A DNA stretch of 64,000 nucleotides from Ornithinibacillus massiliensis (GCF_018310345.1 NZ_JAGXBY010000003.1:310001-374000); one strand, 5' to 3'. Numbered from the stretch's first letter, positions 37,894 to 46,547 are shown. Numbers and translations are program-made. The notes: generated by a model from the letters alone, not told the origin.

Positions 37894-39003
37894 TTAAATA
37901 TGTCTTCTTTCCATTAAATGGATGCCAATTCCCATCATCCCTACACCCATTAATACTAAAACACTAACTGGTATTAAAACCTCTGACAGCGGATAGCCAT
38001 ACACCACTATGCCTTCTAGAGCCTGCATCCCATAATAAAGCGGATCAGCTTTCGCCAGGGTTAATAATAACTTCGACTCCACAATCTCAATTGGCCAATA
38101 TGCCCCACCAATCATTGCCATACTAACTGAAATAATCGGTAGTATAGCATTAAATTGCTGCATGTTCTTTACAATAGCTGTAATTAAAAGAGAGAGTGCA
38201 ACAATGGCAAATACATAAGGAATTAACAGTAATAATGTTTCAACAAATCGTCCATTAAAGTCAACTCCGACAATATACCGGAATACCGAAAATGTGATAG
38301 CCACTTGGATATAGCCGGTAATAAAGCTATAAATTAAATTCGCAACATACATCTCCCACTTTTTCACCGGGGATAAAATCATTCGGTCCCATATCCCCTC
38401 TCTTTTTTCCAATAAGATGGAGATTACATTATAAGCAATCGTATAAATAACAAAGAATAAGGAAAAACCAAATATGTGATGTAGGTTACTATTATAAACA
38501 AACGCGCCTTCCCCACGAAAACTTGTTGATTCGATAGAAAAAATCGGTTCACTTAATTCCTGCTTCATCGTTTCTACGAATGCTTCTTGCTCCGTTTTTG
38601 ATGTTAGACCACTCTGCTCGATAAGCTGTTCTTGCAAACGTTTATCTAAATAAGCAGAGCGAATAGTGCGTTCAATTAGCCCTGTATTAAAGGAATCTAC
38701 CCCGACAACAATTTGAAAGTCCTCTTCCTTTAAAACAACACCTAATTCACTCTTCCCATCGGAAACCATCTCTTTTAGTTCATCCTCTGTCACCCAGATA
38801 AATTTCATCGATTCTTCCAATTCCAAAAATTCTATTATAGAAGCGTCCACATTATGTTCTGCATAGACCGGAACCGTTATATTGCCTGGGCCCGTTGATC
38901 CACCAAAGATAAGGGCAAAGACGATCGACATGCCAGTAAACATCAAAAATGTAAACGGAGCACGGATAAACTGCTTTAGCTTCGCGTTTAAGATTCCAAT
39001 CAT
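37894..39003 (-). CDS. ABC-2 permease, LnrN-like
   Basis: A 369-residue ABC-2-type permease: one helix near residues 15-38, a long extracellular loop (about 40-185), then five helices. Architecture and position match the LnrM/LnrN permeases of the B. subtilis linearmycin exporter. The start is the ATG overlapping the upstream permease stop (ATGA), with GAGGGGG upstream; a longer in-frame start lies inside that gene. Third gene of ATPase-permease-permease. Confidence 0.85.
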   Translation of the reverse strand: MIGILNAKLKQFIRAPFTFLMFTGMSIVFALIFGGSTGPGNITVPVYAEHNVDASIIEFLELEESMKFIWVTEDELKEMVSDGKSELGVVLKEEDFQIVVGVDSFNTGLIERTIRSAYLDKRLQEQLIEQSGLTSKTEQEAFVETMKQELSEPIFSIESTSFRGEGAFVYNSNLHHIFGFSLFFVIYTIAYNVISILLEKREGIWDRMILSPVKKWEMYVANLIYSFITGYIQVAITFSVFRYIVGVDFNGRFVETLLLLIPYVFAIVALSLLITAIVKNMQQFNAILPIISVSMAMIGGAYWPIEIVESKLLLTLAKADPLYYGMQALEGIVVYGYPLSEVLIPVSVLVLMGVGMMGIGIHLMERRHI

Positions 39004-40265
39004 GAAGATACCCCCCTCTTCGGAAAACATAAAATTGCAATTACTACGACCGCTAACCCAAAGCATACTAAATAGATTAGCTGATTCCCTATTGCACCAA
39101 GCTCTTCCCCCCGTAATATAGTCAAATATGCTGTCATACTAGCACCATTTGGGGTTAGATTTCCGATAAACTGAATCGTTTTAGAAAATTCACCAACAGG
39201 TGCAAAGCTACCACCTAAAACAGCGAATACCGTGACTATAATACCGGAGAAGATATGGATAATCGATTCTGAATTTCCTCGGAAGCTCAAAGAAACTAAT
39301 AGAACTGCAACACCACCTACCGCAAGAGAAAAGGCCAACGTTACTAGTAAAAATCCCGTTAATCCTGGCCATGTCACACCAAATACAAATCGCGAAAACG
39401 TAAAGATAATAATAGCCTGGATAAACGCAAACATCGTTCCAGAAATCCATATACCAAGAAAATACACCCATCTTGATACATTAGCTACAATAATTCTATC
39501 TAATACATGCATTCTCTTTTCGTTATACGCAATAGAACCGATAGCACTTGCTATAAACAAAACGTTCATTAATACCATACCTAACGTATAATAAGCCTGG
39601 GATGTGACAGGTTCTTTTTCATTGATTGTTACGATCTCACTTTTTATACTTTCTTCATCTAACTGCAATGTTTCCATATCCAATTGATTATCCTCAACAA
39701 ACTTCCCTAACGTCATTTGCTCTTGAAATTGTTGCAAAATACGATGGATAATCGAAACACCAGATTGATGCCCTTCATTTTGTATAATGAGAAATGCAGG
39801 TTGTTCATCCTTATTTCCAATTAAATTGGATAGCGTATCATACGTAAAATTCTCAGGCACTTCAATTAACGAAGTATACGAATCATCTGCTAAGACTCGC
39901 TCACGCTCAGAGGGATTAATATACTCTACTTTAATAAACTCCTGGACTGTTTCATTTTCCAAGACCGATTCCTTTAGTAGATTAATCGGTGCCATATGAT
40001 CGATGTTCGTACGAATCTGTTCCAATACATCAGGTGGAAGTACCTTCTCCATATCCTGCAAAAACCGTTCAACTTGCACCTCTTCCGCTTCATGTTCCAA
40101 AAACGCCACTTGAAGTGATATTGGCTGACTCTCCCCGTTTATCCAATTACCTAACGCAGTGGATAGAATCGTAATAAGTAATACCGGAAGCGCAAGAAGT
40201 AATAATAATTCTTGAGGGTTTCTTAAGATAATGAGACCTTGCTTTTTAATAATATTCCACAGCAT
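39000..40265 (-). CDS. ABC-2 permease, LnrM-like
   Basis: A 421-residue permease with the same plan as its neighbour: N-terminal helix (about 20-40), an extracellular domain of about 200 residues, then five to six helices. ABC-2 membrane segment features are seen (NEKRMHVLDRIIVANVSRW as coupling region). It lies 13 bases after the ATPase gene and overlaps the next permease by 4 bases. The two permeases probably form a heterodimer. Confidence 0.85.
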   Translation of the reverse strand: MLWNIIKKQGLIILRNPQELLLLLALPVLLITILSTALGNWINGESQPISLQVAFLEHEAEEVQVERFLQDMEKVLPPDVLEQIRTNIDHMAPINLLKESVLENETVQEFIKVEYINPSERERVLADDSYTSLIEVPENFTYDTLSNLIGNKDEQPAFLIIQNEGHQSGVSIIHRILQQFQEQMTLGKFVEDNQLDMETLQLDEESIKSEIVTINEKEPVTSQAYYTLGMVLMNVLFIASAIGSIAYNEKRMHVLDRIIVANVSRWVYFLGIWISGTMFAFIQAIIIFTFSRFVFGVTWPGLTGFLLVTLAFSLAVGGVAVLLVSLSFRGNSESIIHIFSGIIVTVFAVLGGSFAPVGEFSKTIQFIGNLTPNGASMTAYLTILRGEELGAIGNQLIYLVCFGLAVVVIAILCFPKRGVSS

Positions 40266-40278
40266 CCTATTCCCCCCT

Positions 40279-41211
40279 CTAATCTCTTAATGCCCTGCCA
40301 GTAAGGTGTAAAAATACATCCTCTAAAGTAGGGGCTTTGTTATCGACAGAGTGTAGTTCGATTCCGTGTTTCTCTGCTATTTGAATGACCTCGGAAAACA
40401 TGCGAACCGATCTTGGTACGATAACGAGCACTTCTTTTTCTCCTACTGTCACACTCGTTACAGATGGATGTTCTCGTAACGCAGTAAGAAATCCCTCACT
40501 AAATCGATCCGCCTTAATGGATATCGTATTCTCGTTGGATAAGATTTTCTTAATTTCATCCTTTGTACCAGATGCAATTAGATTTCCTTTATCCATAATG
40601 TAAATACGGTCACATAACAGCTCTACTTCCTCCATATAATGACTCGTATACAATACGGTCATTTTTCTTTCTTGATTTAGCCGTTTAACCGTCTCTAAAA
40701 TATAATTACGGGATTGCGGATCAATCCCAACAGTCGGTTCATCCATAATAATCACTTCTGGGTCATGAAGCATGGCTACACCGATATTTAACCGTCGTTT
40801 CATTCCACCTGAAAATTTCTTTACAATGTCTTTACGTCTATCGGTTAGTCCAATTTGCTCCAATACTTCATCGACCTTTTGTTTTAATTTCTTACCACGC
40901 AAATGATAGATCCTTCCGAAGAAATAAAGATTCTCCTCCGCTGATAGATCTTCATATAGAGCAATCTCCTGTGGTACAATGCCTACTATCTTTCGGAAGC
41001 TGCTAGGATTCTTGACAATACTTTTGTTCTCGAAAAGGACATCCCCGCTGGTAGGCTCTACTAATGTCGACAGCATTGAGATTGCTGTTGATTTACCAGC
41101 ACCATTGGGACCAAGAAGTCCGATAATCTCACCTTTTTCTATAAATAAATTTAAGTTCTTTACCGCTTCAATCTGTTTAAATCGTTTCGTTAAGTTCACC
41201 AATTCGATCAT
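40279..41211 (-). CDS. ABC transporter ATPase, LnrL-like
   Basis: ATPase of 310 residues: Walker A GPNGAGKST, Q-loop GIVPQEIALYEDLSAEENL, signature FSGGMKRRLNIG, Walker B VIIMDEPTVGIDP, H-loop TSHYMEE. A C-terminal extension (about residues 220-310) is typical of drug and antibiotic exporters. The length nearly equals LnrL. AGGAGGGG precedes the ATG. With the two permeases and the nearby kinase/regulator it forms a set like B. subtilis lnrJKLMN, which confers resistance to linear polyenes. The actual substrate here is not known. Confidence 0.87.
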   Translation of the reverse strand: MIELVNLTKRFKQIEAVKNLNLFIEKGEIIGLLGPNGAGKSTAISMLSTLVEPTSGDVLFENKSIVKNPSSFRKIVGIVPQEIALYEDLSAEENLYFFGRIYHLRGKKLKQKVDEVLEQIGLTDRRKDIVKKFSGGMKRRLNIGVAMLHDPEVIIMDEPTVGIDPQSRNYILETVKRLNQERKMTVLYTSHYMEEVELLCDRIYIMDKGNLIASGTKDEIKKILSNENTISIKADRFSEGFLTALREHPSVTSVTVGEKEVLVIVPRSVRMFSEVIQIAEKHGIELHSVDNKAPTLEDVFLHLTGRALRD

Positions 41212-41246
41212 TTGATTCCCCTCCTAAATTTAGAATACGAGAAAAG

Positions 41247-41270
41247 CTCCAGTTTACATACTACCTGGAG
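41247..41270 (-). promoter_or_regulatory. Inverted repeat upstream of the LnrL-like operon
   Basis: CTCCAG and CTGGAG separated by 12 bases, 36 bases before the ATPase start. A candidate binding site for the response regulator encoded upstream. Between it and 41470 I see no gene; one run of seven G lies at about 41343. Confidence 0.4.
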
Positions 41271-41468
41271 TCATGAAAAGAAATTATTGAGGTATGACTT
41301 GAGTCACTTTTTTAAGAGAGAAACGTGAAATTTTGGGTCGATGGGGGGGTGTAGACATTTTGATATGCCTTTTAGCTTTCACACTACCATTTGGATACAT
41401 GTATTTCATTGCGAGTTCTTTACATGATTGTGATCCCATCTTACCAACTTAGACATTTCGGCACTTAC

Positions 41469-41501
41469 AAAAAAGTAGCTTCCGAAACCGAGAGCTACTT
41501 T
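41469..41501 (-). terminator. Terminator after the CtaG-like gene
   Basis: AAAGTAGCT pairs with AGCTACTTT (12-base loop) and runs into TTTTTT on the minus strand directly after the stop. It separates the CtaG gene from the ABC operon. Confidence 0.85.
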
Positions 41502-41502
41502 C

Positions 41503-42312
41503 TTACACTTTTTTTATAACTTGTCGTTTAATAATAGATGACACGGTAAATACAACTAGAACAGAAGCGAACAATATCCTCCCACCTAGCTGTTGCTCTG
41601 CAACTGGCTCAAACGGTAATAGTTGCAATACTAACTGTGGAGATAATTCGGCCCCTGCCGGCAAGCATACTTCCAATGCTTGTGTAAAAGTTGTCAAATC
41701 CGTGTATGCTTGATGTAGGATTTCCTTTGAAAATAGTAGAATCCCAGCAAGCGGAACAATCATTCCTATACATACGACATGATAAATAAGTGTCCTTGTC
41801 CAATCGCTTCCTCGAATAATTGGTATCCATAATAGTAAAGCGGTAGCAAATAGAGCTAACAGGTAAAAGTAATTCCCATATAGGTCCACACGAGCTTTAT
41901 CAAAGATCGGTGGATGGTGATATATGTATAAGGTTAAGAAAAATACACTAATGCTTACATAAGGTTTCACAAGGAAAGACACTATTTTAGTAACCCATTT
42001 ATTCCGTAGTGCTCGGTCTAGTATAGTACGTTTCATACCAAGTAACAATAAAGGCGGTACAATCACGCAAAGTAGAACGACTTGTATTATATGAACGCTA
42101 AACTGAATTCGTCCAATAATATTAATTGGGCTCCCTGTCGCGATAAATAGGACCATTAATCCAAGGAAAAAGCAAACACTCTTCCACCAGGAATGCTTCT
42201 TCTCCTGTGGCAATAAAAATAGATAGATAACAGCGGCAAACGCAATAAACAGAAATATTCCTGTATTCCAAAGAGACGCAAACGGAAATTCCTCTAACAT
42301 GATGGAAAGCAT
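41503..42312 (-). CDS. ctaG: CtaG-family membrane protein
   Basis: A 269-residue protein with about seven helices, of the caa3-type cytochrome oxidase assembly family CtaG. Family signs: helix 3 with SPINIIGRIQFSVHIIQ, PPLLLLGMKR, and LYIYHHPPIFD. CtaG is needed for copper insertion into the oxidase in Bacillus. Here it is not beside oxidase genes but between a two-component system and an ABC exporter. The ATG used has GAGGTG 6 bases upstream; a GTG 3 codons earlier overlaps it. Confidence 0.82.
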   Translation of the reverse strand: MLSIMLEEFPFASLWNTGIFLFIAFAAVIYLFLLPQEKKHSWWKSVCFFLGLMVLFIATGSPINIIGRIQFSVHIIQVVLLCVIVPPLLLLGMKRTILDRALRNKWVTKIVSFLVKPYVSISVFFLTLYIYHHPPIFDKARVDLYGNYFYLLALFATALLLWIPIIRGSDWTRTLIYHVVCIGMIVPLAGILLFSKEILHQAYTDLTTFTQALEVCLPAGAELSPQLVLQLLPFEPVAEQQLGGRILFASVLVVFTVSSIIKRQVIKKV

Positions 42313-42404
42313 GTCGAACACCTCTTATTTAGGTTCTTTCCCTCATTATAATGGATAGGAATGCTGGACATTAGTGTAAGATAGTACAACTTTATGAATG
42401 ATTG

Positions 42405-43034
42405 CTACAGTTCATGCTTTACCGCAAAAATCGCAAGCTGGGTACGGTCTCTCAAATCTGTCTTTTGCAAAATCTGGGTAATATGATTTTTCACAGTACC
42501 AATTGAAAGAAAGAGTTCATCGGCAATTTCTTTATTTGTTTTTCCTTCGCCGACTAATCTAGTAATCGTTAATTCCCGTGGTGATAAATCAACTTTTACC
42601 GTTTCTTTGGTACGTTTTTGAAGTAAACGGGGCATTACTTTAGCTGCGACTTCATCATGTAGCATTAACCCACCATTCATACAGCTATGGACTGCTTCTA
42701 ATAGCTTTGTTGAATCGGCTGTTTTCAATAAGAAACCATTTGCTCCCTCTTTCAATGCTTCTACTACATATTCATCATCATTAAAGGTAGTTAGAATCAA
42801 TATTTTAATATTTGGCCACTTACGTTTAATAACTCTAGTTGCTTCAATTCCATTCATAATTGGCATGCGAACATCCATCATAATAAAATCAATCGCATAT
42901 TTTTCAAGAATAGCTATTGCCTCCGCACCATTTTCCGCTTCATGTGTCACCTTAATATGCTCGTCTTGTTCTAGAATAACCTTTAATCCCTGTCTTACAA
43001 TTGCTTGATCTTCCACTAATAATACCCGCCACAT
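42405..43034 (-). CDS. NarL/FixJ-type response regulator, LnrK-like
   Basis: A 209-residue regulator with a receiver domain (1-120; phosphoacceptor Asp in DFIMMDVRMPIMNG, Lys in LLKTAD) and a LuxR-type helix-turn-helix (LSPRELTITRLVGEGKTNKE, continuing ADELFLSIGTVKNHI). It lies 12 bases after the kinase gene. It probably activates the LnrL-like operon, as LnrK does in B. subtilis (inference). Confidence 0.9.
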   Translation of the reverse strand: MWRVLLVEDQAIVRQGLKVILEQDEHIKVTHEAENGAEAIAILEKYAIDFIMMDVRMPIMNGIEATRVIKRKWPNIKILILTTFNDDEYVVEALKEGANGFLLKTADSTKLLEAVHSCMNGGLMLHDEVAAKVMPRLLQKRTKETVKVDLSPRELTITRLVGEGKTNKEIADELFLSIGTVKNHITQILQKTDLRDRTQLAIFAVKHEL

Positions 43035-43046
43035 ATGATTGTCCTC

Positions 43047-44126
43047 CTACTCCGATGGAATAATTCCGGATACGTAAAATTGATTTTCTTTCTGATACAC
43101 ATCGAGTCGTCCACCAATCTGTTCTAATCTCTTTTTCATATTGGTTAGACCGAAGCCGAATGTAAATGGCTTTACCTCATAAACGGCATTCGATATTTCA
43201 AAGGTGACATCTCCAATTGCAGATTTACCTAATACGACATGGATTTCTCTAGAATAACCATGTCTCATCGCATTGGTGAGGGCTTCTTGGAGCACCCGGT
43301 ATAAGACAACACTATGATCATTTGATAACGGAACAGTAAGTACACCCTGCTTAATGGTGAACTGAACAACGATTTGACTTTCCGCTTCAAGCTTACGAAT
43401 AAGATGTACGACTGTTGCAATTCCTTCGCTTTCTTCTGCCTGGAGTGTTTTCACAGCCTGTCTTGTCTCTCCTAAGCTATCCTCTGCCATCTTTTTCAAC
43501 TCACGATAATCTTCATTTTTCGTCTGGATGGCTAATGTCTCCAGTTTCATAATTAAAGCTGTTAGTCGATGTCCAACTGAATCATGGATATCACGTGCAA
43601 TTCGGTTCCTTTCCTCAACACGCGCAGCTTCTTCTGCAAGTAGATTCATTCTTTTTAGCTTACGATATTCACTACGTAATTCTTCATAAAGATTACGCTG
43701 TTCTTGTAACATCGTGACGTATTGATTAATGGATAGAATAAGGAAATATAAAAATACAACCATCACCATAATCGCTACTACATGACTCATTTGAAAATAA
43801 CTAAGTAAAATCGATATAAGCAAATTCATCAGGATATATAGCTTTAATTTTTTCTCGCGCAACCGAAAAGATGCGATCATAGAAATATAAACTAATAGGA
43901 TGATTGTTATTAGATTCTCTTCTGCTATAAGTAGCCCATGTAAGAAAATAATAAATGACAACAGGATGTACACATAAATCGGTACTTTTTTTAATGATAG
44001 AAAGAAGAAACTGGCCATCGCTCCAGCAAAACACAAAATGCTAACCCAACTATTGGTACTATATTGAATGATCAAATAGGTCCAAAGTAAGACAAATACA
44101 ATAAACCTACCCCAGAAGTATTTCAT
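43047..44126 (-). CDS. Sensor histidine kinase, LnrJ/DesK type
   Basis: A 359-residue kinase with about five N-terminal helices (residues 5-145), a coiled linker, a HisKA_3 dimerisation domain with phosphorylated His in RIARDIHDSVGHRLTALIMK, and an ATPase domain (RVLQEALTNAMRHG and GFGLTNMKKRLEQIGG). There is no large extracellular domain, so it likely senses a signal in the membrane, as intramembrane-sensing kinases for antibiotics do. First gene of the pair. Confidence 0.9.
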   Translation of the reverse strand: MKYFWGRFIVFVLLWTYLIIQYSTNSWVSILCFAGAMASFFFLSLKKVPIYVYILLSFIIFLHGLLIAEENLITIILLVYISMIASFRLREKKLKLYILMNLLISILLSYFQMSHVVAIMVMVVFLYFLILSINQYVTMLQEQRNLYEELRSEYRKLKRMNLLAEEAARVEERNRIARDIHDSVGHRLTALIMKLETLAIQTKNEDYRELKKMAEDSLGETRQAVKTLQAEESEGIATVVHLIRKLEAESQIVVQFTIKQGVLTVPLSNDHSVVLYRVLQEALTNAMRHGYSREIHVVLGKSAIGDVTFEISNAVYEVKPFTFGFGLTNMKKRLEQIGGRLDVYQKENQFYVSGIIPSE

Positions 44127-44274
44127 AACACCCTACTTTCCTAGCATATAATTTTGATTATATTCTATCATAGTATAGTTCTATATTTTGCTAAATTTCG
44201 CATTTAGAGAGATAATACCTGGCTACTCATTTGATGCGTGTAAATGTGAATTTAGTATTTGTTCCCCAAATACA

Positions 44275-44317
44275 ACAAAAAAAGGCGTGGTTCTACAATT
44301 CACTACGCCTTGCAAGT
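44275..44317 (-). terminator. Orphan intrinsic terminator
   Basis: AAGGCGT pairs with ACGCCTT and is followed by seven T on the minus strand. It lies upstream of the kinase gene and downstream of nothing recognised; a 29-codon GTG frame that ends in its loop lacks a ribosome site. It may end a small RNA or a leader. Confidence 0.7.
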
Positions 44318-44493
44318 ATATTCGTGTCGAGCAAGCTCCTCCCTATAGTAACAATCATATCTCGTTCCTTCGTCCCTTTCACAACATTATCTAAATAATC
44401 GACAATTCATAGGTATTTTGCCACAACAAACTAAATTCTAAGAATATTTTACCATTTCGTAATTATCGCGATACGAGAGCCCTTCCGATGTAG

Positions 44494-44499
44494 TATAAT
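44494..44499 (+). promoter_or_regulatory. -10 element of the candidate toxin gene
   Basis: TATAAT about 95 bases upstream of the toxin start; no good -35 is seen. The long leader that follows is typical of type I toxin mRNAs. Confidence 0.45.
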
Positions 44500-44555
44500 G
44501 AGGGGGACAATACGCTAGGCGTGAGACGATCAGAATATTGGAGTTACTAACGGCG

Positions 44556-44591
44556 GCTTCATAAAAAATTCCCCAGGAAAGGGGCTGAAGC
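44556..44591 (+). promoter_or_regulatory. 5' UTR stem-loop sequestering the toxin ribosome site
   Basis: Nested stems GCTTCA/TGAAGC and CCCC/GGGG enclose AGGAAAGGGG, the only ribosome site for the toxin ORF. Such sequestration is usual in type I toxin mRNAs. Confidence 0.6.
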
Positions 44592-44593
44592 TT

Positions 44594-44680
44594 GTGATTC
44601 CAATTGAAAAAACTCTTGAGTTAATGTTAATGTTCTCAACACTAGTATTGTTAGTTGTGAACAGTCGTGAAAAAAAGTAA
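44594..44680 (+). CDS. Candidate type I toxin (small hydrophobic peptide)
   Basis: A 28-residue peptide (MIPIEKTLELMLMFSTLVLL, then VVNSREKK): one membrane helix with a charged basic tail, in the style of TxpA, BsrG and the holin-like toxins of bacilli. It starts at a GTG after AAAGGGG and ends inside a bidirectional terminator. A convergent promoter downstream would make an antisense RNA over its 3' end. Toxicity is inferred from form and setting only. Confidence 0.6.
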   Translation: MIPIEKTLELMLMFSTLVLLVVNSREKK

Positions 44681-44722
44681 TCACCCTGTCACTTTGTAAG
44701 GAACCAGGATAATTACCTTTTT
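44670..44722. terminator. Bidirectional terminator shared by toxin mRNA and antisense RNA
   Basis: GTAATCACCCTG pairs imperfectly with CAGGATAATTAC; A/T runs at both ends (seven A in the toxin gene end, five T after) give T-runs on both strands. Confidence 0.75.
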
Positions 44723-44813
44723 CACCAAGATAGGAAGTCGCCGCAGCCTACGCAATTGTCTGAGTCGTAAGTTGCCGCTTACGACTCTCCCCTCTTTAGC
44801 TACGACACTCCCA
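44671..44813 (-). ncRNA. Candidate antisense antitoxin RNA
   Basis: A minus-strand transcript of about 140 bases is predicted from a promoter (TTGTGC, 18-base spacer, TATAAT at 44820-44849) to the bidirectional terminator. It contains a perfect 10-bp hairpin (44762-44787) and its 3' part is complementary to the end of the toxin mRNA. This matches the layout of txpA/RatA and bsrG/SR4. Start and end are inferred. Confidence 0.55.
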
Positions 44814-44819
44814 AAGTCA

Positions 44820-44849
44820 ATTATACAGAATGAGATATGCTACGCACAA
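44820..44849 (-). promoter_or_regulatory. Promoter of the candidate antisense RNA
   Basis: TTGTGC, 18-base spacer, perfect TATAAT, pointing towards the toxin gene. Confidence 0.6.
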
Positions 44850-44863
44850 CACTTTTTTGAAAA

Positions 44864-45379
44864 TTACGTTTTTTCCTCAAGATAGGCAATGATTTGCTTC
44901 CATTCTTCCATCTTTTCATGCAATTGTTTATTATAACGACCAGGAACCGGGCTAGTAGAAGGTAGTTTGATTACTGGGATATTCGATAAAGACTCTGGAG
45001 AAAAGTACTTCTTTAACGTGTTAAATGACTTGGTACCATTACATGCCATTAACTGTAAGGAAGGATATGCTTGAATGAGACCTGGAAGATCATTAGGCTC
45101 CTCACCATGAATCGATGAATCTAAGCTCCCTTCTCGATAACAAGCACCAATTGCATCCCAAAGCGCAATATGCTTCTCCCTAAGAAAGGTCAGTTTATCC
45201 GCATAGCTAGAATCTGGATTTTCATCAAACAAACCGTAGATTATCTTCCAAAAATGATTACGAGGGTTCCCATAATATTCCTTGCTCTCCAGTGATAAAA
45301 CACTTGGCATGGAGCCTACAATTAACACCCTAGATGTTTGATTGATAACCGGTGGTAATCCAACAATTTTTTGTGCCAT
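44864..45379 (-). CDS. Uracil/hypoxanthine-DNA glycosylase superfamily protein
   Basis: A 171-residue protein of the family annotated as DNA-deoxyinosine glycosylase (UDG family 6). The motifs of the superfamily are readable: LIVGSMPSVLS near the N-terminus, YYGNPRNHFWKI, and a late LPSTSPVPGRYN. It would excise deaminated bases for base-excision repair. The ATG used lies 4 bases after the DJ-1 stop with GGGAG upstream; an ATG 18 codons earlier lies inside the DJ-1 gene. Confidence 0.8.
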   Translation of the reverse strand: MAQKIVGLPPVINQTSRVLIVGSMPSVLSLESKEYYGNPRNHFWKIIYGLFDENPDSSYADKLTFLREKHIALWDAIGACYREGSLDSSIHGEEPNDLPGLIQAYPSLQLMACNGTKSFNTLKKYFSPESLSNIPVIKLPSTSPVPGRYNKQLHEKMEEWKQIIAYLEEKT

Positions 45380-45383
45380 ACTG

Positions 45384-45950
45384 TTATACTTCTCCCTTAC
45401 AAAATAACCGTGCACTTTCCCGTTGTTCATCATTTCTCCATAATTGTAGCTGATCCATCACCGCTAAGGTAAACTCTGGAAATGCAGTCCCCTTTGCAGT
45501 AATAAGATTATCCCGTACTTCTAGTCTTTCACCCGTATATTCCGCATCTGCAAATACGTCCTTAAACACTTCATATGTATTCGGGGTACAAGTGAAAATA
45601 TTCCCTTTTAATAAACCGGCTTTACCGAGCAGGGTTGCCGACGCACAAATGGCGGCTATCGGTTTTTGAATACTATTTGCTTCCCGGAGAAAGTTCTGGA
45701 TCCGATTGTCTTCCAACACTTGGGATACACCATCCCCACCAGAAATTAAGATTAAATCATAATCATTAGGGTTTGCATCCGCAATGGCTAGCCCTGGATT
45801 GGTTACAATTCCTCCTAGACTTTCAACCGTTTCCCCATCAATTGTTGCTGTGACCACGCAAGCTTTCCCAAGCTTTCTTAAAAAGAATAACGTATGAGCA
45901 ATTTCAAAATCAGCATACATCGGGTAAGCAAAAAACAAGACTCGAGTCAT
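45384..45950 (-). CDS. DJ-1/PfpI family protein with catalytic cysteine
   Basis: A 188-residue single-domain DJ-1/PfpI protein. The nucleophile elbow carries the cysteine in AAICASATLLGKAGLL, and the acidic partner lies near FAYPMYADFE. Members act as glyoxalase III/deglycases, chaperones or amidotransferase-like enzymes, so function is uncertain. The ATG used has GGGGG 7 bases upstream; an ATG two codons earlier is too close. Cotranscribed with the DNA glycosylase. DJ-1 enzymes act on glyoxal damage, so the pair may serve damage control (inference). Confidence 0.83.
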   Translation of the reverse strand: MTRVLFFAYPMYADFEIAHTLFFLRKLGKACVVTATIDGETVESLGGIVTNPGLAIADANPNDYDLILISGGDGVSQVLEDNRIQNFLREANSIQKPIAAICASATLLGKAGLLKGNIFTCTPNTYEVFKDVFADAEYTGERLEVRDNLITAKGTAFPEFTLAVMDQLQLWRNDEQRESARLFCKGEV

Positions 45951-46073
45951 TCCCATTCCCCCTATTATATGTAATCCAGTATAAAGTAAATATTCTGGAT
46001 TTTAAATAGCAATTATAGCATATTTACGAAACAATTAGTTCCCCTATCTTAGATGGCTATATCACGATAAACT

Positions 46074-46108
46074 AAAAAAGAGATCATCGTTACGATAACG
46101 TGATCTCT
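46074..46108 (-). terminator. Terminator after the DUF4190 gene
   Basis: AGAGATCA and TGATCTCT with inner CGTTA/TAACG pairing, followed by TTTTTT on the minus strand. Confidence 0.88.
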
Positions 46109-46113
46109 CGCTT

Positions 46114-46383
46114 TTAGTAATAGGATACAGAAAATAAAGCAATACCAAAGATAATAAAAATAAAAAGAAGACCGTATAATGCAACTCCGATAATGCTAGT
46201 TACTAATCCTGCAGTTGCTAGTCCACGCCCACCTTCATGGGTAACAGCAATTTCTTTATAACTACTATTAGCTAAAATAATTCCAATTATACCAAGTATT
46301 AGTCCTACATATGGGATTACAATCGATAGTATACCTAGCACTAATGCTGCAACAGCTTTCCCGTTTGTTTGTTGTGTCTCCAT
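46114..46383 (-). CDS. DUF4190 small membrane protein
   Basis: An 89-residue protein with two hydrophobic segments (about 10-38 and 53-86). The repeated pattern AALVLGILSIVIPYVGLILGIIGIIL, given in part, with GRGLATAGLVTSIIGVALYG, is the DUF4190 signature. AGGAGGG precedes the ATG. It is a single-gene unit with its own terminator. Function unknown. Confidence 0.85.
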   Translation of the reverse strand: METQQTNGKAVAALVLGILSIVIPYVGLILGIIGIILANSSYKEIAVTHEGGRGLATAGLVTSIIGVALYGLLFIFIIFGIALFSVSYY

Positions 46384-46547
46384 TTAGACCCTCCTATTCC
46401 TAATTTATTTTAACCGTTTACTAATTTAAATTAACAAAGTTCTTACTATATGTATAGGTATAAATTCTCGTTCCTTTCACAATAAGCATCCAATCTAGTA
46501 TACTTTTCTATATAATAAATTATGTCAGATGTATACGGAGGAAGTCA

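Noticed and set aside
44318..44365. 29-codon GTG frame on the minus strand before the orphan terminator
   Set aside because: No ribosome site and the frame ends inside the terminator loop.
44275..44400. T-box leader before the kinase gene
   Set aside because: Part of the sequence (AGAACCACGCC) faintly recalls a T-box antiterminator, but the full consensus is absent and the downstream gene is not an amino-acid gene.
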